Assembly (NCBI RefSeq): GCF_025628885.1
Contig: NZ_JAOTIF010000027.1
Coordinates: forward strand, 21,090 to 85,089
Reading direction: 5' to 3'
DNA from: Paraflavisolibacter caeni
GTDB taxonomy: Bacteria; Bacteroidota; Bacteroidia; Chitinophagales; Chitinophagaceae
Length of the DNA stretch: 64,000 nt
Shown in pieces: positions 16,862 to 26,312 of the stretch. Made by a program: the position numbers and the translations under genes. Position 1 is the first letter of the stretch. Each line of letters opens with the position of its first letter. A model generated the notes under the pieces. It searched no databases. It was not told the DNA's origin and saw only the letters and a program-made list of their open reading frames with translations.

Positions 16862-18355
16862 TTAATCCGATACGTCCGTATCAATCTTATTAGAAAGGTA
16901 AAGAAAGCCAATAACCATACAAAGAGCGGCTACACCTATGGGATACCAAAGACCAGATAAATGATCCGTACCGGGTATGGTAGTGATCAACGTAGCAATG
17001 AACGGAACCAATCCGCCAAAAACGCCGTTGCCTATATGATAAGGCAGTGACATAGATGTGTAGCGAATCTGCGTTGGGAACAGTTCTACCAGGAAGGCAG
17101 CAATGGGCCCGTATACCATGGTCACAAACAATACCATAACAGCGATCAGCCCAACCATTTTCCACTTATCTTTTTCAGCCAGCCTTACTTCATTGGTCAT
17201 CATCGGGGCCACGCTTTTCTTTTCCGCAGGCTCTTTTAGAGTCGTCTTCAATTTTGTTCCATCATCAAACCTCTTTTCAATGGTAACGACCTGTATGAAC
17301 CCGGAGTTTACATGAGGTGGAGGATTACTTTCCCTCCTTTCAACAACAACAGCTTTTTTCGAAACATCGGCGATTTCATACAATTGCTGAAAGATGGGCC
17401 GGTACAACAGTACTCCAAGCAGCATGCCCAAGAGCATGATATTCTTACGCCCTATTTTATCTGACAATGCGCCAAACACGACAAAAAAAGGTGTTGTCAG
17501 TACTAAGGCAATCAATATAATAGAATTGGCTTGTTCGTATTCAACATGGCATTTGGTCAGTATGAAGCTTTGAGCATAAAACTGGCTTGTGTACCAGATA
17601 ACACCCTGTCCCATAGTAGCACCAAAGAGTGCCAGCAGCACCATCTTGAAGTTGGCCCTGTGACCAAAGCTTTCCTTTAAAGGGTTTTTAGAAACCCTTC
17701 CTTCCGATTTCAGCTTGGCAAACAAGGGAGATTCCTGCATCTTCATACGGATGAAGATGGAAACAATCACAAGAAGAATGGACAACAGGAAAGGAATGCG
17801 CCAGCCATCACCAGCGGTAAATTCCTCAACACCTACAATACGGCGAACAGTTAAGATAACGCCCAAAGACACAAACAGGCCCAGGGTAGCCGTGGTTTGT
17901 ATCCAGCTGGTAAAAAAGCCCCTGCGGTTTTCCGGCGCATGTTCTGCCACGTATGTCGCCGCGCCACCATACTCACCTCCTAAAGCCAGCCCCTGCAACA
18001 GTCGTAACAACAATACAAGAAAAGGCGCCCAGCCACCAATAGTAGCATAGGAAGGAACCAGTCCGATCAGGAAAGTAGAACCGCCCATCAATACGAGCGT
18101 GAGCAGGAAAGTATACTTCCTGCCAATAAGATCTCCCAGGCGCCCAAAGACCAGTGCTCCAAATGGCCGCACTACAAAACCGGCAGCAAAAGTGGCTAGT
18201 GTTGATAGTAAGGCTGCAGTGGGATTGGCATCAGGAAAAAACTTTTGTGAGATAATCGTGGACAAACTTCCGAAAATGTAAAAGTCGTACCACTCAATAA
18301 GTGTTCCGACGGAAGACGCAGTTATAACCTTCCAGATTCCTTTAGGTGATGGCAT
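16862..18355 (-). CDS. MFS transporter, metabolite:H+ symporter (MHS) type
   Basis: A 497-residue 12-TM carrier from the ATG at 18353-18355 (an in-frame TTG lies 21 bp upstream). The IEWYDFYIFG motif in TM1, the GRLGDLIGRK loop and the GALSDKIGRK loop are hallmarks of the MHS branch, which includes ProP, ShiA and KgtP. A long hydrophilic insert (about 335-390) in the second half is unusual. Such carriers take up organic acids, osmolytes or related solutes with protons. The substrate cannot be read from sequence. First gene of the operon with the small membrane protein and the MurU-like enzyme. Confidence 0.9.
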   Translation of the reverse strand: MPSPKGIWKVITASSVGTLIEWYDFYIFGSLSTIISQKFFPDANPTAALLSTLATFAAGFVVRPFGALVFGRLGDLIGRKYTFLLTLVLMGGSTFLIGLVPSYATIGGWAPFLVLLLRLLQGLALGGEYGGAATYVAEHAPENRRGFFTSWIQTTATLGLFVSLGVILTVRRIVGVEEFTAGDGWRIPFLLSILLVIVSIFIRMKMQESPLFAKLKSEGRVSKNPLKESFGHRANFKMVLLALFGATMGQGVIWYTSQFYAQSFILTKCHVEYEQANSIILIALVLTTPFFVVFGALSDKIGRKNIMLLGMLLGVLLYRPIFQQLYEIADVSKKAVVVERRESNPPPHVNSGFIQVVTIEKRFDDGTKLKTTLKEPAEKKSVAPMMTNEVRLAEKDKWKMVGLIAVMVLFVTMVYGPIAAFLVELFPTQIRYTSMSLPYHIGNGVFGGLVPFIATLITTIPGTDHLSGLWYPIGVAALCMVIGFLYLSNKIDTDVSD

Positions 18356-18510
18356 GCAAATGGTTTTCGTTTTCAATCAATGGGTGTTAAATATATAAAA
18401 AAAGTCAATTACACACTTATCCGCCTGAAAAAGAAACCATCATATAATAATAACAATTTAAATAACCGTACGTCAATCCCCTGGTTTTCTCCAAATGAAC
18501 CAAACTCTTG

Positions 18511-18518
18511 TACTTTTG
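18511..18518 (+). promoter_or_regulatory. Bacteroidota -7 element of the DEAD-box helicase gene
   Basis: TACTTTTG matches the TAnnTTTG consensus exactly and ends 4 bases before the ATG at 18523. Transcription would begin at or within a few bases of the start codon, giving a leaderless or near-leaderless mRNA. The -33 element is weak. Confidence 0.65.
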
Positions 18519-18522
18519 CCCC

Positions 18523-19845
18523 ATGCAAAAAGGGCACATATCCATTAAAAAAGTACTGGCGGGTTTAAAAATAGAAGCACTCAACGAAATGCAGACTGCT
18601 TCACTGGAGGCAGCCAAAAAGGGCAAAGATTTTATCCTGCTGGCTGATACCGGGTCGGGGAAAACGCTTGGCTTCCTGTTGCCAGTGCTGCAAAGGCTAG
18701 ATACAACAAACCCTAAAACGCAGGCATTGGTGATTGTGCCATCAAGAGAACTGGCCTTGCAAATAGAGCAAGTGTTCAAAAGCATGAGCACAGGTTTTAA
18801 AGTTACCTGTTGCTATGGGGGGCATAAACGCGAGATAGAAGAAAACAACCTGGTAGAGGCGCCGGCACTGATCATTGGAACGCCGGGGCGTTTGGCCGAT
18901 CACATCCGCAGGGGCAATATTCAGCTTGACAGTATTGAAGTACTGGTGCTGGATGAATTTGACAAATCACTGGAGTTAGGCTTCCAGGAAGAAGTATCAT
19001 TCATCGTCGGCTCCCTGAAACATTTGAAAAAAAGAATACTCACTTCGGCGACAGAAGCCGTTGATATACCAGACTTTATTGAACTGGATCATCCTGAACG
19101 CCTGAATTTCCTGTCTGGCACAAAGTCAGAGGCATTGGCCATACAGTATGTGCAAAGTGAAGAGCCTGATAAAATAGAAACACTCTTCCGGCTGATCTGC
19201 CGTATCGACAACAGATCGGCTATCGTATTTTGTAACCACCGTGATGCTGTGGAACGTACCAGTTCCATATTGAAAGAAAAGGGAATCGTCAATGTATTTT
19301 ATCATGGCGCACTGGAACAACCCGAGCGGGATGCTGCCTTATGCAAATTCAGAAACGGCACCTCGAATGTTTTGGTAACAACAGACCTTGCTTCAAGGGG
19401 TTTGGATATTGCCAATATCCGCTACATCATTCACTATCATTTGCCCTCCACCGAAGAAGTATTTATTCACCGTAATGGCCGGACTGCCCGCATGGAAGCC
19501 AGCGGAACTGCCATATTGATATTGGGTCCTCAGGAAGACTTACCTCCTTACGTAGATGCCGAGATAGAAAATATTACGTTACCTAAAACTTTCATCTTGC
19601 CCGAAAAGCCTAAATGGACCACATTATTCATTGCAGCAGGCAAAAAGGACAAGGTAAATAAGGTTGATATCGTAGGATTTTTAAGTAATAAGGGCCAGAT
19701 GAAAAAAGAAGACATAGGCCTGATCGAGGTTAAGGACTTCTTTTCATTTGTAGCTGTACGTAAATCAAAAGCAAGCCATACCCTTCAGTTGATCAAGGAT
19801 GAAAAGATCAAGAATAAAAAGGTAAAGATCGCTGTAGCTAAATAA
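18523..19845 (+). CDS. DEAD-box RNA helicase
   Basis: A 440-residue helicase from the ATG at 18523; a TTG 15 bp upstream would overlap the promoter. Motif I is TGSGKT, motif II reads DEFD instead of DEAD, motif III is SAT, and motif VI is HRNGRTAR. A C-terminal extension of about 100 basic residues resembles the RNA-binding tails of DbpA/RhlB-like enzymes. It probably remodels RNA in ribosome assembly or decay. Monocistronic, ending in a shared hairpin with the convergent carbonic anhydrase gene. Confidence 0.94.
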   Translation: MQKGHISIKKVLAGLKIEALNEMQTASLEAAKKGKDFILLADTGSGKTLGFLLPVLQRLDTTNPKTQALVIVPSRELALQIEQVFKSMSTGFKVTCCYGGHKREIEENNLVEAPALIIGTPGRLADHIRRGNIQLDSIEVLVLDEFDKSLELGFQEEVSFIVGSLKHLKKRILTSATEAVDIPDFIELDHPERLNFLSGTKSEALAIQYVQSEEPDKIETLFRLICRIDNRSAIVFCNHRDAVERTSSILKEKGIVNVFYHGALEQPERDAALCKFRNGTSNVLVTTDLASRGLDIANIRYIIHYHLPSTEEVFIHRNGRTARMEASGTAILILGPQEDLPPYVDAEIENITLPKTFILPEKPKWTTLFIAAGKKDKVNKVDIVGFLSNKGQMKKEDIGLIEVKDFFSFVAVRKSKASHTLQLIKDEKIKNKKVKIAVAK

Positions 19846-19877
19846 GCTATGGCCAAGAATAATGGTTGTAGGGCAGC

Positions 19878-19920
19878 AATATAGACCTATAAGACTTTGA
19901 AAGCCTTATAGGTCTATATT
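19878..19920. terminator. Bidirectional intrinsic terminator
   Basis: A 16-bp perfect stem (19878-19893 with 19905-19920) with an 11-base loop, between the convergent DEAD-box helicase and carbonic anhydrase genes. Confidence 0.85.
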
Positions 19921-19923
19921 GAA

Positions 19924-20559
19924 TTATAATCCATCATACTCATACAATGGGTCTATATGAGTACCGGCCTTCATTTCGAAGACAGGTTTTATAATGCCAT
20001 CTTTAAGGCCATAAACCCAACCGTGCAGGTCAGGCCTTTGGTCATTTTTCCATGCTCTTTGTATGATAGAAGTTTTTGCCAGGTTTTGCACCTGCTCCTG
20101 AACATTCAACTCAACCAGGCGGTTAACCCTGGTATCTTCATCTTTAATAGAGTTTAACTCCTCTCTATGAATGCGATAAACGTCCTTGATACCACGCAGC
20201 CACATGTTCAATACCAGCTTGTAATCTACATTGGTAGTAGCCGCTTTAATACCCCCGCAACCATAATGCCCACAGACAATTACGTGCTTTACCTTCAAAT
20301 GATTTACAGCATAATCTAATACACTAAGCAGGTTAACATCTGTATTGAACACCATATTCGCAATGTTGCGGTGTACAAATATCTCTCCGGGCTGTGTACC
20401 TGTAATTTCATTGGAAGGAACGCGGCTGTCGCTACAACCAATCCACAAAAATTCTGGCGTTTGAATATGAGCGAGACGCTCAAAGTACTCCGGGTCATCA
20501 TCTACTTTCTCTGCGGCCCATGCTTTATTTTCCAGCAATAACTTTTCGTACGAATGCAT
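19924..20559 (-). CDS. can: Beta-carbonic anhydrase
   Basis: A 211-residue beta-class carbonic anhydrase interconverting CO2 and bicarbonate. Zinc ligands are C42, H98 and C101, with the D44-R46 dyad in CSDSR. It matches the Can-type length and motif set. It lies 133 bp downstream of the SulP transporter on the same strand, a pairing known to support bicarbonate transport. A second, more divergent beta-carbonic anhydrase occurs at 23,780. The ATG at 20557-20559 is the start. Confidence 0.95.
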   Translation of the reverse strand: MHSYEKLLLENKAWAAEKVDDDPEYFERLAHIQTPEFLWIGCSDSRVPSNEITGTQPGEIFVHRNIANMVFNTDVNLLSVLDYAVNHLKVKHVIVCGHYGCGGIKAATTNVDYKLVLNMWLRGIKDVYRIHREELNSIKDEDTRVNRLVELNVQEQVQNLAKTSIIQRAWKNDQRPDLHGWVYGLKDGIIKPVFEMKAGTHIDPLYEYDGL

Positions 20560-20586
20560 AATCTAATTACACGTTTTTGAATTACA

Positions 20587-20640
20587 AGTTCAGAATCAGA
20601 AGTTCAAAGTTCCGGGTTCAGCAGCAATTCCCAAACCCGG
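20587..20640 (-). repeat. Heptamer array and hairpin after the SulP gene
   Basis: Five imperfect 7-bp units (AGTTCAG-like) run from 20587 to 20621. They lead into a 7-bp stem, CCGGGTT at 20612-20618 with AACCCGG at 20634-20640. The stem could terminate the SulP transcript weakly; there is no strong T run. Confidence 0.6.
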
Positions 20641-20692
20641 TCATTAAACTTTTCAATCATATCATTTTAGTAAAGTACCATTTTGCCAAACA

Positions 20693-22321
20693 TCACTCTT
20701 CCACTACTGCAAGTGTAGTTTCCGGCTGGCGTACTACATGATGGTGCTTTTTTGTTTTTACCTGGAGCATTTTACTAAACCCCTGGTCTTTATAAGAACT
20801 CCTTTTCAAATCCACCCGGATGTTCTTCAAAGGCGCATGGATCATGAAGTCTTCTATTACCTCTACAATATCCTTATCAATGAAATCAGCACGGCTGGCA
20901 TCAATCAGGACATAAGAATTCTCAGGTACCTCTTCCAGCTTGGCCTTAATGATTGGCTTGTTCATAAAAGATACATCCTTACGCAGGCGGAACAGATAGT
21001 TGTTCATGTCATTCACTACAAAAACCGCTGTTTTGAAGTTGCTACGCAATACGAAGAACAAGCCGCTCACCATACCCACCATAACACCTTTTAGCAGATC
21101 GGTCAACAAGATAGCCACAATGGTGATGACAAATGGCATAAACTGATCCCATCCTTTTTTATAATACATCTTGAAAAGGGTTGGCTTTGCCAGTTTATAT
21201 CCTGTATAGATCAGGATGGCAGCCAGGGCCGCTTTGGGGATCAGGTTGAGCAAAGCAGGAATGAAGGCAACACAGACCAGTAGCAAAATACCATGGTAAA
21301 CAGCCGACATCTTGGTTTGAGCCCCAGCATTTACGTTAGCAGAAGAACGAACGATCACGCTAGTGATCGGCAAACCACCAATCAAACCAGAGATCAGGTT
21401 ACCAACACCCTGAGCTTTCAACTCCCGGTCTTTATTGGTTACTCTTTGGAAAGGGTCGAGATCATCAACGGCCTCGATACTTAGCAAAGTTTCCAGGCTG
21501 GCTACCAGCGCTAATGTCAAACCGGCGATCCATACTTCTTTATTGGCGATAGCATTCCAGTCTGGAAATGTAAAGAAAGAGAAGAATTCGCCGGCAGAGT
21601 TGGCTATGGGAATATTTACCATTAAGTCGGCATGCAATGCATATTGAGGATTGGTGCTCTTCAGAACCTCATTGATGCCAACACCCAGTAATACAATTAG
21701 CAACGGCGCGGGGATCAGTTTGATGATGCCTTTTTTGTTGGCCACGAACTTATCCCAAAAGATGTGTAGCAGCAGGGATGCCACACCTATTACAACAGCT
21801 ACAGGTGTAATGTATTTAAGTGAATGGAGGATTGCTGTAAATGTATTTTCCTCATTGTGTTGCTTAAAACTTTCATCACCTTCGAAGGAGGCGTTATAAC
21901 CCACCAGGTGAGGCAACTGCTTTAAAATAAGGATCAGGCCAATGGCTGCCAGCATGCCCTTGATCACGCTGTTGGGCACATAGTCGCCCAATAAACCTGC
22001 CTTGATAAAACCCAAAGCAATTTGCAGGGCACCACACACAACAACTGCGAGCAGGAAGGCTTCGAATGACGGAAGCTTTAAAATAGCAGCGGCCACAATA
22101 GCGGTAAGACCAGCAGCAGGTCCGCTGACGCTGAGTTGCGAACCACTTAAAAAACCAATGACCATACCGCCCAGCATACCGGCAATCAGACCGCTAAAAA
22201 GAGGAGCGCCTGAACCCAGTGCTATACCCAAACAAAGGGGAAGAGCTACCAGGAAGACTACAATCGAAGCTGGAAAGTCGGACTTGATGTTTTTAATATA
22301 ATGACCAATTCGTTGAGGCAT
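20693..22321 (-). CDS. SulP-family anion transporter with STAS domain
   Basis: A 542-residue SLC26/SulP carrier. I chose the ATG at 22319-22321; the upstream extension lacks ATG and reads like non-coding sequence. The polytopic membrane part spans about 15-400 and the C-terminal cytoplasmic STAS domain about 430-520. Bacterial SulP proteins carry sulfate, bicarbonate or other anions. Adjacency to a carbonic anhydrase, and a second one nearby, makes bicarbonate the best guess. The transporter family is firm; the substrate is inferred from context. Confidence 0.93.
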   Translation of the reverse strand: MPQRIGHYIKNIKSDFPASIVVFLVALPLCLGIALGSGAPLFSGLIAGMLGGMVIGFLSGSQLSVSGPAAGLTAIVAAAILKLPSFEAFLLAVVVCGALQIALGFIKAGLLGDYVPNSVIKGMLAAIGLILILKQLPHLVGYNASFEGDESFKQHNEENTFTAILHSLKYITPVAVVIGVASLLLHIFWDKFVANKKGIIKLIPAPLLIVLLGVGINEVLKSTNPQYALHADLMVNIPIANSAGEFFSFFTFPDWNAIANKEVWIAGLTLALVASLETLLSIEAVDDLDPFQRVTNKDRELKAQGVGNLISGLIGGLPITSVIVRSSANVNAGAQTKMSAVYHGILLLVCVAFIPALLNLIPKAALAAILIYTGYKLAKPTLFKMYYKKGWDQFMPFVITIVAILLTDLLKGVMVGMVSGLFFVLRSNFKTAVFVVNDMNNYLFRLRKDVSFMNKPIIKAKLEEVPENSYVLIDASRADFIDKDIVEVIEDFMIHAPLKNIRVDLKRSSYKDQGFSKMLQVKTKKHHHVVRQPETTLAVVEE

Positions 22322-22589
22322 CGTTTCAATATTTTGTTGTGAAATAATAAGAAGCAGGCTGCTGATGGCGCTATTGTAGTGACATGGGAATAAGATCCAA
22401 GGCCACAACATTGCCCATCGCCAGTCTCCAGGAGTCTGGAAAACAATTGTATGTAATTGCTAATTCATAATACAGGACAGTTCACGGAACCTATGTTCGC
22501 ACGGCATTGCCCATCAACTCTGAATAGCAACGGGTAGATGCAATAGCAAAAGGCTGCATCAATAGTAAAAGTGAAATAAAAGGAATGGA

Positions 22590-22955
22590 TCAGGAATGCT
22601 CCGGAGGAGGTGAGATCAGTTCAGGATCATATGCAAAATATAGGTCGTCTGTATGCATTTTATGAAACCTGTCTATTATACTAAAGTGATGATCTGTATG
22701 GAATGTGTCGTGCAGATATTCTGAAAGCGTGTTGAATCCACTACTATGGGATTTTTCTTCCGTAGTATTTGAGAATGGATTACAATCCTCATCAGAAGAC
22801 GTCTGTTCACATTGTTGCTTTTCGGCAGCAGCCGCCACGTCTTTATAGCATGCATATACAAAAGGAGTACTAATCGTCAGCCATGCCAACGCCAGCATCA
22901 TCATAATGCTGGAAGCGATGTGCCAAGGTGAGTATTTGTTTTTCCTTTTCCTCAT
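22590..22955 (-). CDS. Small exported protein, His-rich C-terminus
   Basis: A 121-residue protein with an N-terminal hydrophobic segment (about 12-35) after basic residues, so it is membrane-anchored or secreted. Two cysteines (CEQTSSDEDC) sit in the middle, a His/Asp-rich stretch (about 84-103) follows, and the protein ends with PPPEHS. This layout recalls small Bacteroidota periplasmic proteins linked to metal handling that end in a double-proline motif. I cannot assign it firmly. It is divergent from a second small exported protein that also ends near a Pro-Pro. Confidence 0.65.
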   Translation of the reverse strand: MRKRKNKYSPWHIASSIMMMLALAWLTISTPFVYACYKDVAAAAEKQQCEQTSSDEDCNPFSNTTEEKSHSSGFNTLSEYLHDTFHTDHHFSIIDRFHKMHTDDLYFAYDPELISPPPEHS

Positions 22956-23273
22956 ATGCCTACACGAAAGTAAGGGTATAGTTATTATAAATGTTTATGC
23001 AAATGTCCAAAGAACTTGCAAAATCAAAAATAATATTCAATAAACGGCTTACACATTAATAATTCTATTGAGTATTAGCAGAAAAGCAACATCATTAATT
23101 AAATGTGAAATTTTATAACATTATTTAAATAGATCAATGATCGTGTGGTTTCAGCTCATTCTTAAATGGAGCTCCACTGTTTGTTAATTTTTCTGTCATA
23201 TTTTAAGCACACAGCTGTATTACCGCTTTTCTGGTGTTATTTCGCAAACCACTACAACATTCCTTTTGAGGCA

Positions 23274-23564
23274 ATGAAGAAATTTTTATCAGTTATCATG
23301 ATTTTCCTGGCCTGTTTTGGTTTTACGGCAAAGCTTATGCAATTGGATAAGTTTTACGGCACTGAGCTCGTGGCCAAGGGATGTAGTGAAGCTGATGAGG
23401 ATGGTGAAAAAGAGAAAAAAGACAAAGAAGCCAATGAACAAATTGTATTTCATACAGAAATTGGCTTCATAGCGTTTGCCCTTATTGCCACTCAGAATTA
23501 CCATCAGTCATCGTTCTCCAAAGGTTATGTCAGTAGCCCGTATAATCCTCCCGACTTTCTATAA
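23274..23564 (+). CDS. Small exported protein ending in NPPDFL
   Basis: A 96-residue protein from the ATG at 23274. It has an N-terminal signal-like helix, a highly charged Asp/Glu/Lys middle (about 34-52), a hydrophobic stretch and a tail YNPPDFL. I do not recognise a family. The Pro-Pro tail and size echo the divergent neighbour at 22,590, so the two may be distant relatives. A short hairpin (AAGATC at 23593-23598 with GATCTT at 23606-23611) lies downstream. Confidence 0.6.
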   Translation: MKKFLSVIMIFLACFGFTAKLMQLDKFYGTELVAKGCSEADEDGEKEKKDKEANEQIVFHTEIGFIAFALIATQNYHQSSFSKGYVSSPYNPPDFL

Positions 23565-23779
23565 ACGCTAGCCTGCTATTGTTTCTTAATACAAGATCTG
23601 TCAGTGATCTTAATGGAAAACTTGTTTTATGAGTCCAACTATAGCAGGTTAAAATTATTGTACATAATATCTAAACTGAAGCTGACCTGTTCAGACAGTA
23701 ACAACCTTCAGTTATTAAAATATGAAAGATCTAATCAATAATCATATCCCTTTTTGTTTAAATTAAAAACTACTTTAAG

Positions 23780-24475
23780 ATGAGGACGTTAAACAAAGAA
23801 TTGCAACAGCAAATAACACCAGCGAAAGCATTAGAACTCTTAAAGGAAGGCAACAGCCGCTTTATTAATAATTTAAAATATAACCGTAACCTGCTGCAAC
23901 AGGTCAACGAAACTACTGAGGGTCAATGGCCATTTGCCGTGATCCTGAGTTGTATTGATAGCCGCACATCCGCAGAATTAATATTTGACCAAGGACTTGG
24001 TGATATTTTCAGTGTCCGTATTGCGGGCAATATTGTAAATGAAGACATCCTGGGCAGCATGGAGTTTGCCTGCAAAGTGACTGGTTCCAAGTTGATCGTT
24101 GTATTGGGACACACCAGGTGCGGAGCCGTTAAAGGCGCCTGCGATCATGTGGAAATGGGTAATCTTACAGCCTTGCTTTCCAAGTTGCGCCCAGCGATTG
24201 ACGATGAGACCACTACTACTACTAATCGCAATTCAAAGAACAGTGAATTCGTGGAAAATGTAGCGACCATCAATGTCAGGCGTACTGTAGAGGCTATCAA
24301 GGAACGCAGTTATTTACTCCATGAAATGATTGAAAAGGGTGAGGCAGGTATTTGTGGCGCTATGTATAATGTTGAAACCGGTAAGGTTGAGTTTTATGAA
24401 GATACTTTTGAGATCCATGACGAGGTGGAGGCCCCGATGAACCACGATCAAGTGGAAGGAGGTGTTTTATCTTAA
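23780..24475 (+). CDS. Beta-carbonic anhydrase, second copy
   Basis: A 231-residue beta-carbonic anhydrase. Zinc ligands C58, H111 and C114 and the D60-R62 dyad are intact. The CIDSRTS and HTRCGAVKGA motifs differ from the Can-type enzyme at 19,924, so this is a different clade rather than a recent duplicate. It stands upstream of a TerC-family gene (115-bp gap). It may serve a different CO2 or bicarbonate pool. The start is the ATG at 23780. Confidence 0.93.
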   Translation: MRTLNKELQQQITPAKALELLKEGNSRFINNLKYNRNLLQQVNETTEGQWPFAVILSCIDSRTSAELIFDQGLGDIFSVRIAGNIVNEDILGSMEFACKVTGSKLIVVLGHTRCGAVKGACDHVEMGNLTALLSKLRPAIDDETTTTTNRNSKNSEFVENVATINVRRTVEAIKERSYLLHEMIEKGEAGICGAMYNVETGKVEFYEDTFEIHDEVEAPMNHDQVEGGVLS

Positions 24476-24590
24476 TAATCTAAATAAGCCGTCCTACATA
24501 CTGCCGGGACGAAGGGTGAATGGTCAAACAATAGTGCAACGGAACAATGGCATCACTTTAACAAGCAGTATCAATCTATAACCATTAGTC

Positions 24591-25352
24591 ATGAATGCAG
24601 AAATCATTATTTCCTTACTGACCCTTATTGCTTTGGAGGTTGTATTGGGCATTGATAATATTATCTTTATTTCCATACTTGCTTCCCGCTTACCCCAAAA
24701 TCAGCAGAGAAAAGCAAGGCGGCTGGGTATCTTGTTGGCCATGTTCCTGAGGCTGGGGTTATTGTCACTTATTTCTCTGATTATCAAATTAGAATCGGAT
24801 CTATTTTCAGGTTTAGGTGTTGGCATTTCAGGAAGAGACCTGATTCTGATCCTTGGAGGCTTGTTCTTATTATATAAGAGTTCCAAAGAGATCTATCATA
24901 AAATGGAGGGAGAGGAAGGCGACCAAACCAAGGCAATACATGCAGACTCTTTTGGAAGTGTGCTTGTACAAATCCTGATCATGGATATGGTATTTTCCAT
25001 TGACTCTATTATCACTGCTGTTGGACTGGTGGACCAGGTGTGGGTGATGTACGTGGCGGTGATTGTTACTGTAGGTATTATGCTTTTTGCATCGGAGCCT
25101 GTAAGCAATTTTGTTAATGAGCATCCTGCCTTTAAAATGCTGGCGTTAAGCTTTTTGTTGCTGATCGGTTGTGCTCTGGTAGGAGAAGGACTTGATTTCC
25201 ACATTCCGAAGGGATACATTTACTTCTCGATGGCGTTCGCCTTCTTTGTAAACCTTATCCAGATGAGGATGAACAGGAAAAAGACGGTCCCTGTTCATGT
25301 GCACGAGCATTATACGGAAGAGGAAGCTAAAGTGAACAAGGATATGATCTAA
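24591..25352 (+). CDS. TerC-family integral membrane protein
   Basis: A 253-residue polytopic protein with the TerC signature acids in LGIDNII near the N-terminus and FSIDSII in the middle. TerC/Alx proteins export metal ions such as Mn2+ or load exoenzymes with metal. The short C-terminal tail carries charged residues and His. It is convergent with a second, Alx-like TerC gene; the two share a terminator. Confidence 0.9.
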   Translation: MNAEIIISLLTLIALEVVLGIDNIIFISILASRLPQNQQRKARRLGILLAMFLRLGLLSLISLIIKLESDLFSGLGVGISGRDLILILGGLFLLYKSSKEIYHKMEGEEGDQTKAIHADSFGSVLVQILIMDMVFSIDSIITAVGLVDQVWVMYVAVIVTVGIMLFASEPVSNFVNEHPAFKMLALSFLLLIGCALVGEGLDFHIPKGYIYFSMAFAFFVNLIQMRMNRKKTVPVHVHEHYTEEEAKVNKDMI

Positions 25353-25372
25353 GAAAACTGAGATCGTCAATC

Positions 25373-25416
25373 AAAGAAAAGCCGTCTACTTTGAATGAGG
25401 TAGGCGGCTTTTCTTT
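25373..25416. terminator. Bidirectional terminator overlapping a stop codon
   Basis: A 17-bp stem (25373-25389 with 25400-25416, one G-T pair) with A and T tracts at its ends, between two convergent TerC-family genes. The stop codon of the minus-strand gene (25386-25388) lies inside the stem. Confidence 0.9.
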
Positions 25417-26312
25417 GCGATCTTATTCCACAACCCTGAAGCCACCAATACAATAGCAATGAATATTAGGGAAGCCCAAATCGGAATTTTAAACACTTCA
25501 GACAGAACCATTTTGAGGCCGATGAATACAAGAATGATGGCCAGCCCATAGCGCAGATAGGGGAAGCGCCTGATGACGCCTTCCAAAGCAAAGTAGAGGG
25601 AACGTAAACCAAGAATGGCGAAGACATTGGATGTGTACACTATAAAAGGGTCTTCAGTAATGGCGAAGATGGCGGGGATGGAATCCACAGCAAAGATGAT
25701 ATCGCTGAATTCTATGGAAAGGAGACAGAGAAAAAGCGGTGTGGCCAGGTTCTTACCATCAACAGTTACAAAGAAATCGTGGCCGTGGAGCTCAGTAGTT
25801 GCCTTACCTTTTTTGGTGAACCAGCGCACCAGGGGGTTGTCTTCCGGATGTATCTTTTCGATTGGCTCTTTAAACATTTTGTAACCAGTATATATTAAGA
25901 AGACGCCGAAGATGTAAATAATCCAGTGGAACTTAGTAATGAGAAAGGTGCCTGCTGCAATGAAGATGCCCCGCATAATGAGCGCTCCAATCACTCCCCA
26001 GAACAATACGCGGTGTTGGTATTTGGCAGGGATTTTAAAGAATGAGAACAGCAGAACAAACACAAAGATGTTGTCAACACTTAGTGATTTTTCTATCAGA
26101 TAGCCGGTGAGATATTCCAGGGCCGGCTGTTGGCCCATGCTGTAATAGATCCATCCATTGAAGATCAGGGCCAGAGTGATCCAGACACCTGACCAGGCCA
26201 GGGCTTCTTTGAAGGTTACAGGTTTATCTTTTTTGTGGAAAACCCCTAAATCCAGTGCCAGCATCAGCAGCACAAAAGCATTGAAGAGAATCCAAGGTAA
26301 GATGCCGTTCAT
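25386..26312 (-). CDS. Alx-like TerC-family membrane protein
   Basis: A 308-residue polytopic protein closer in length and motifs to E. coli Alx: the SLSVDNIFVF and FAVDSIPAIFAI motifs supply the conserved acids. Alx is linked to Mn2+ export and pH response. I found no yybP-ykoY-type riboswitch in the 290 bp upstream. The gene ends inside the shared terminator with the other TerC gene. Confidence 0.92.
   Translation of the reverse strand: MNGILPWILFNAFVLLMLALDLGVFHKKDKPVTFKEALAWSGVWITLALIFNGWIYYSMGQQPALEYLTGYLIEKSLSVDNIFVFVLLFSFFKIPAKYQHRVLFWGVIGALIMRGIFIAAGTFLITKFHWIIYIFGVFLIYTGYKMFKEPIEKIHPEDNPLVRWFTKKGKATTELHGHDFFVTVDGKNLATPLFLCLLSIEFSDIIFAVDSIPAIFAITEDPFIVYTSNVFAILGLRSLYFALEGVIRRFPYLRYGLAIILVFIGLKMVLSEVFKIPIWASLIFIAIVLVASGLWNKIAKKSRLPHSK

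Noticed and set aside
24476..24590. Mn2+ (yybP-ykoY) riboswitch before the TerC gene
   Set aside because: I looked for the conserved GGGGAGUA-type core here and upstream of the Alx-like gene and did not see it.
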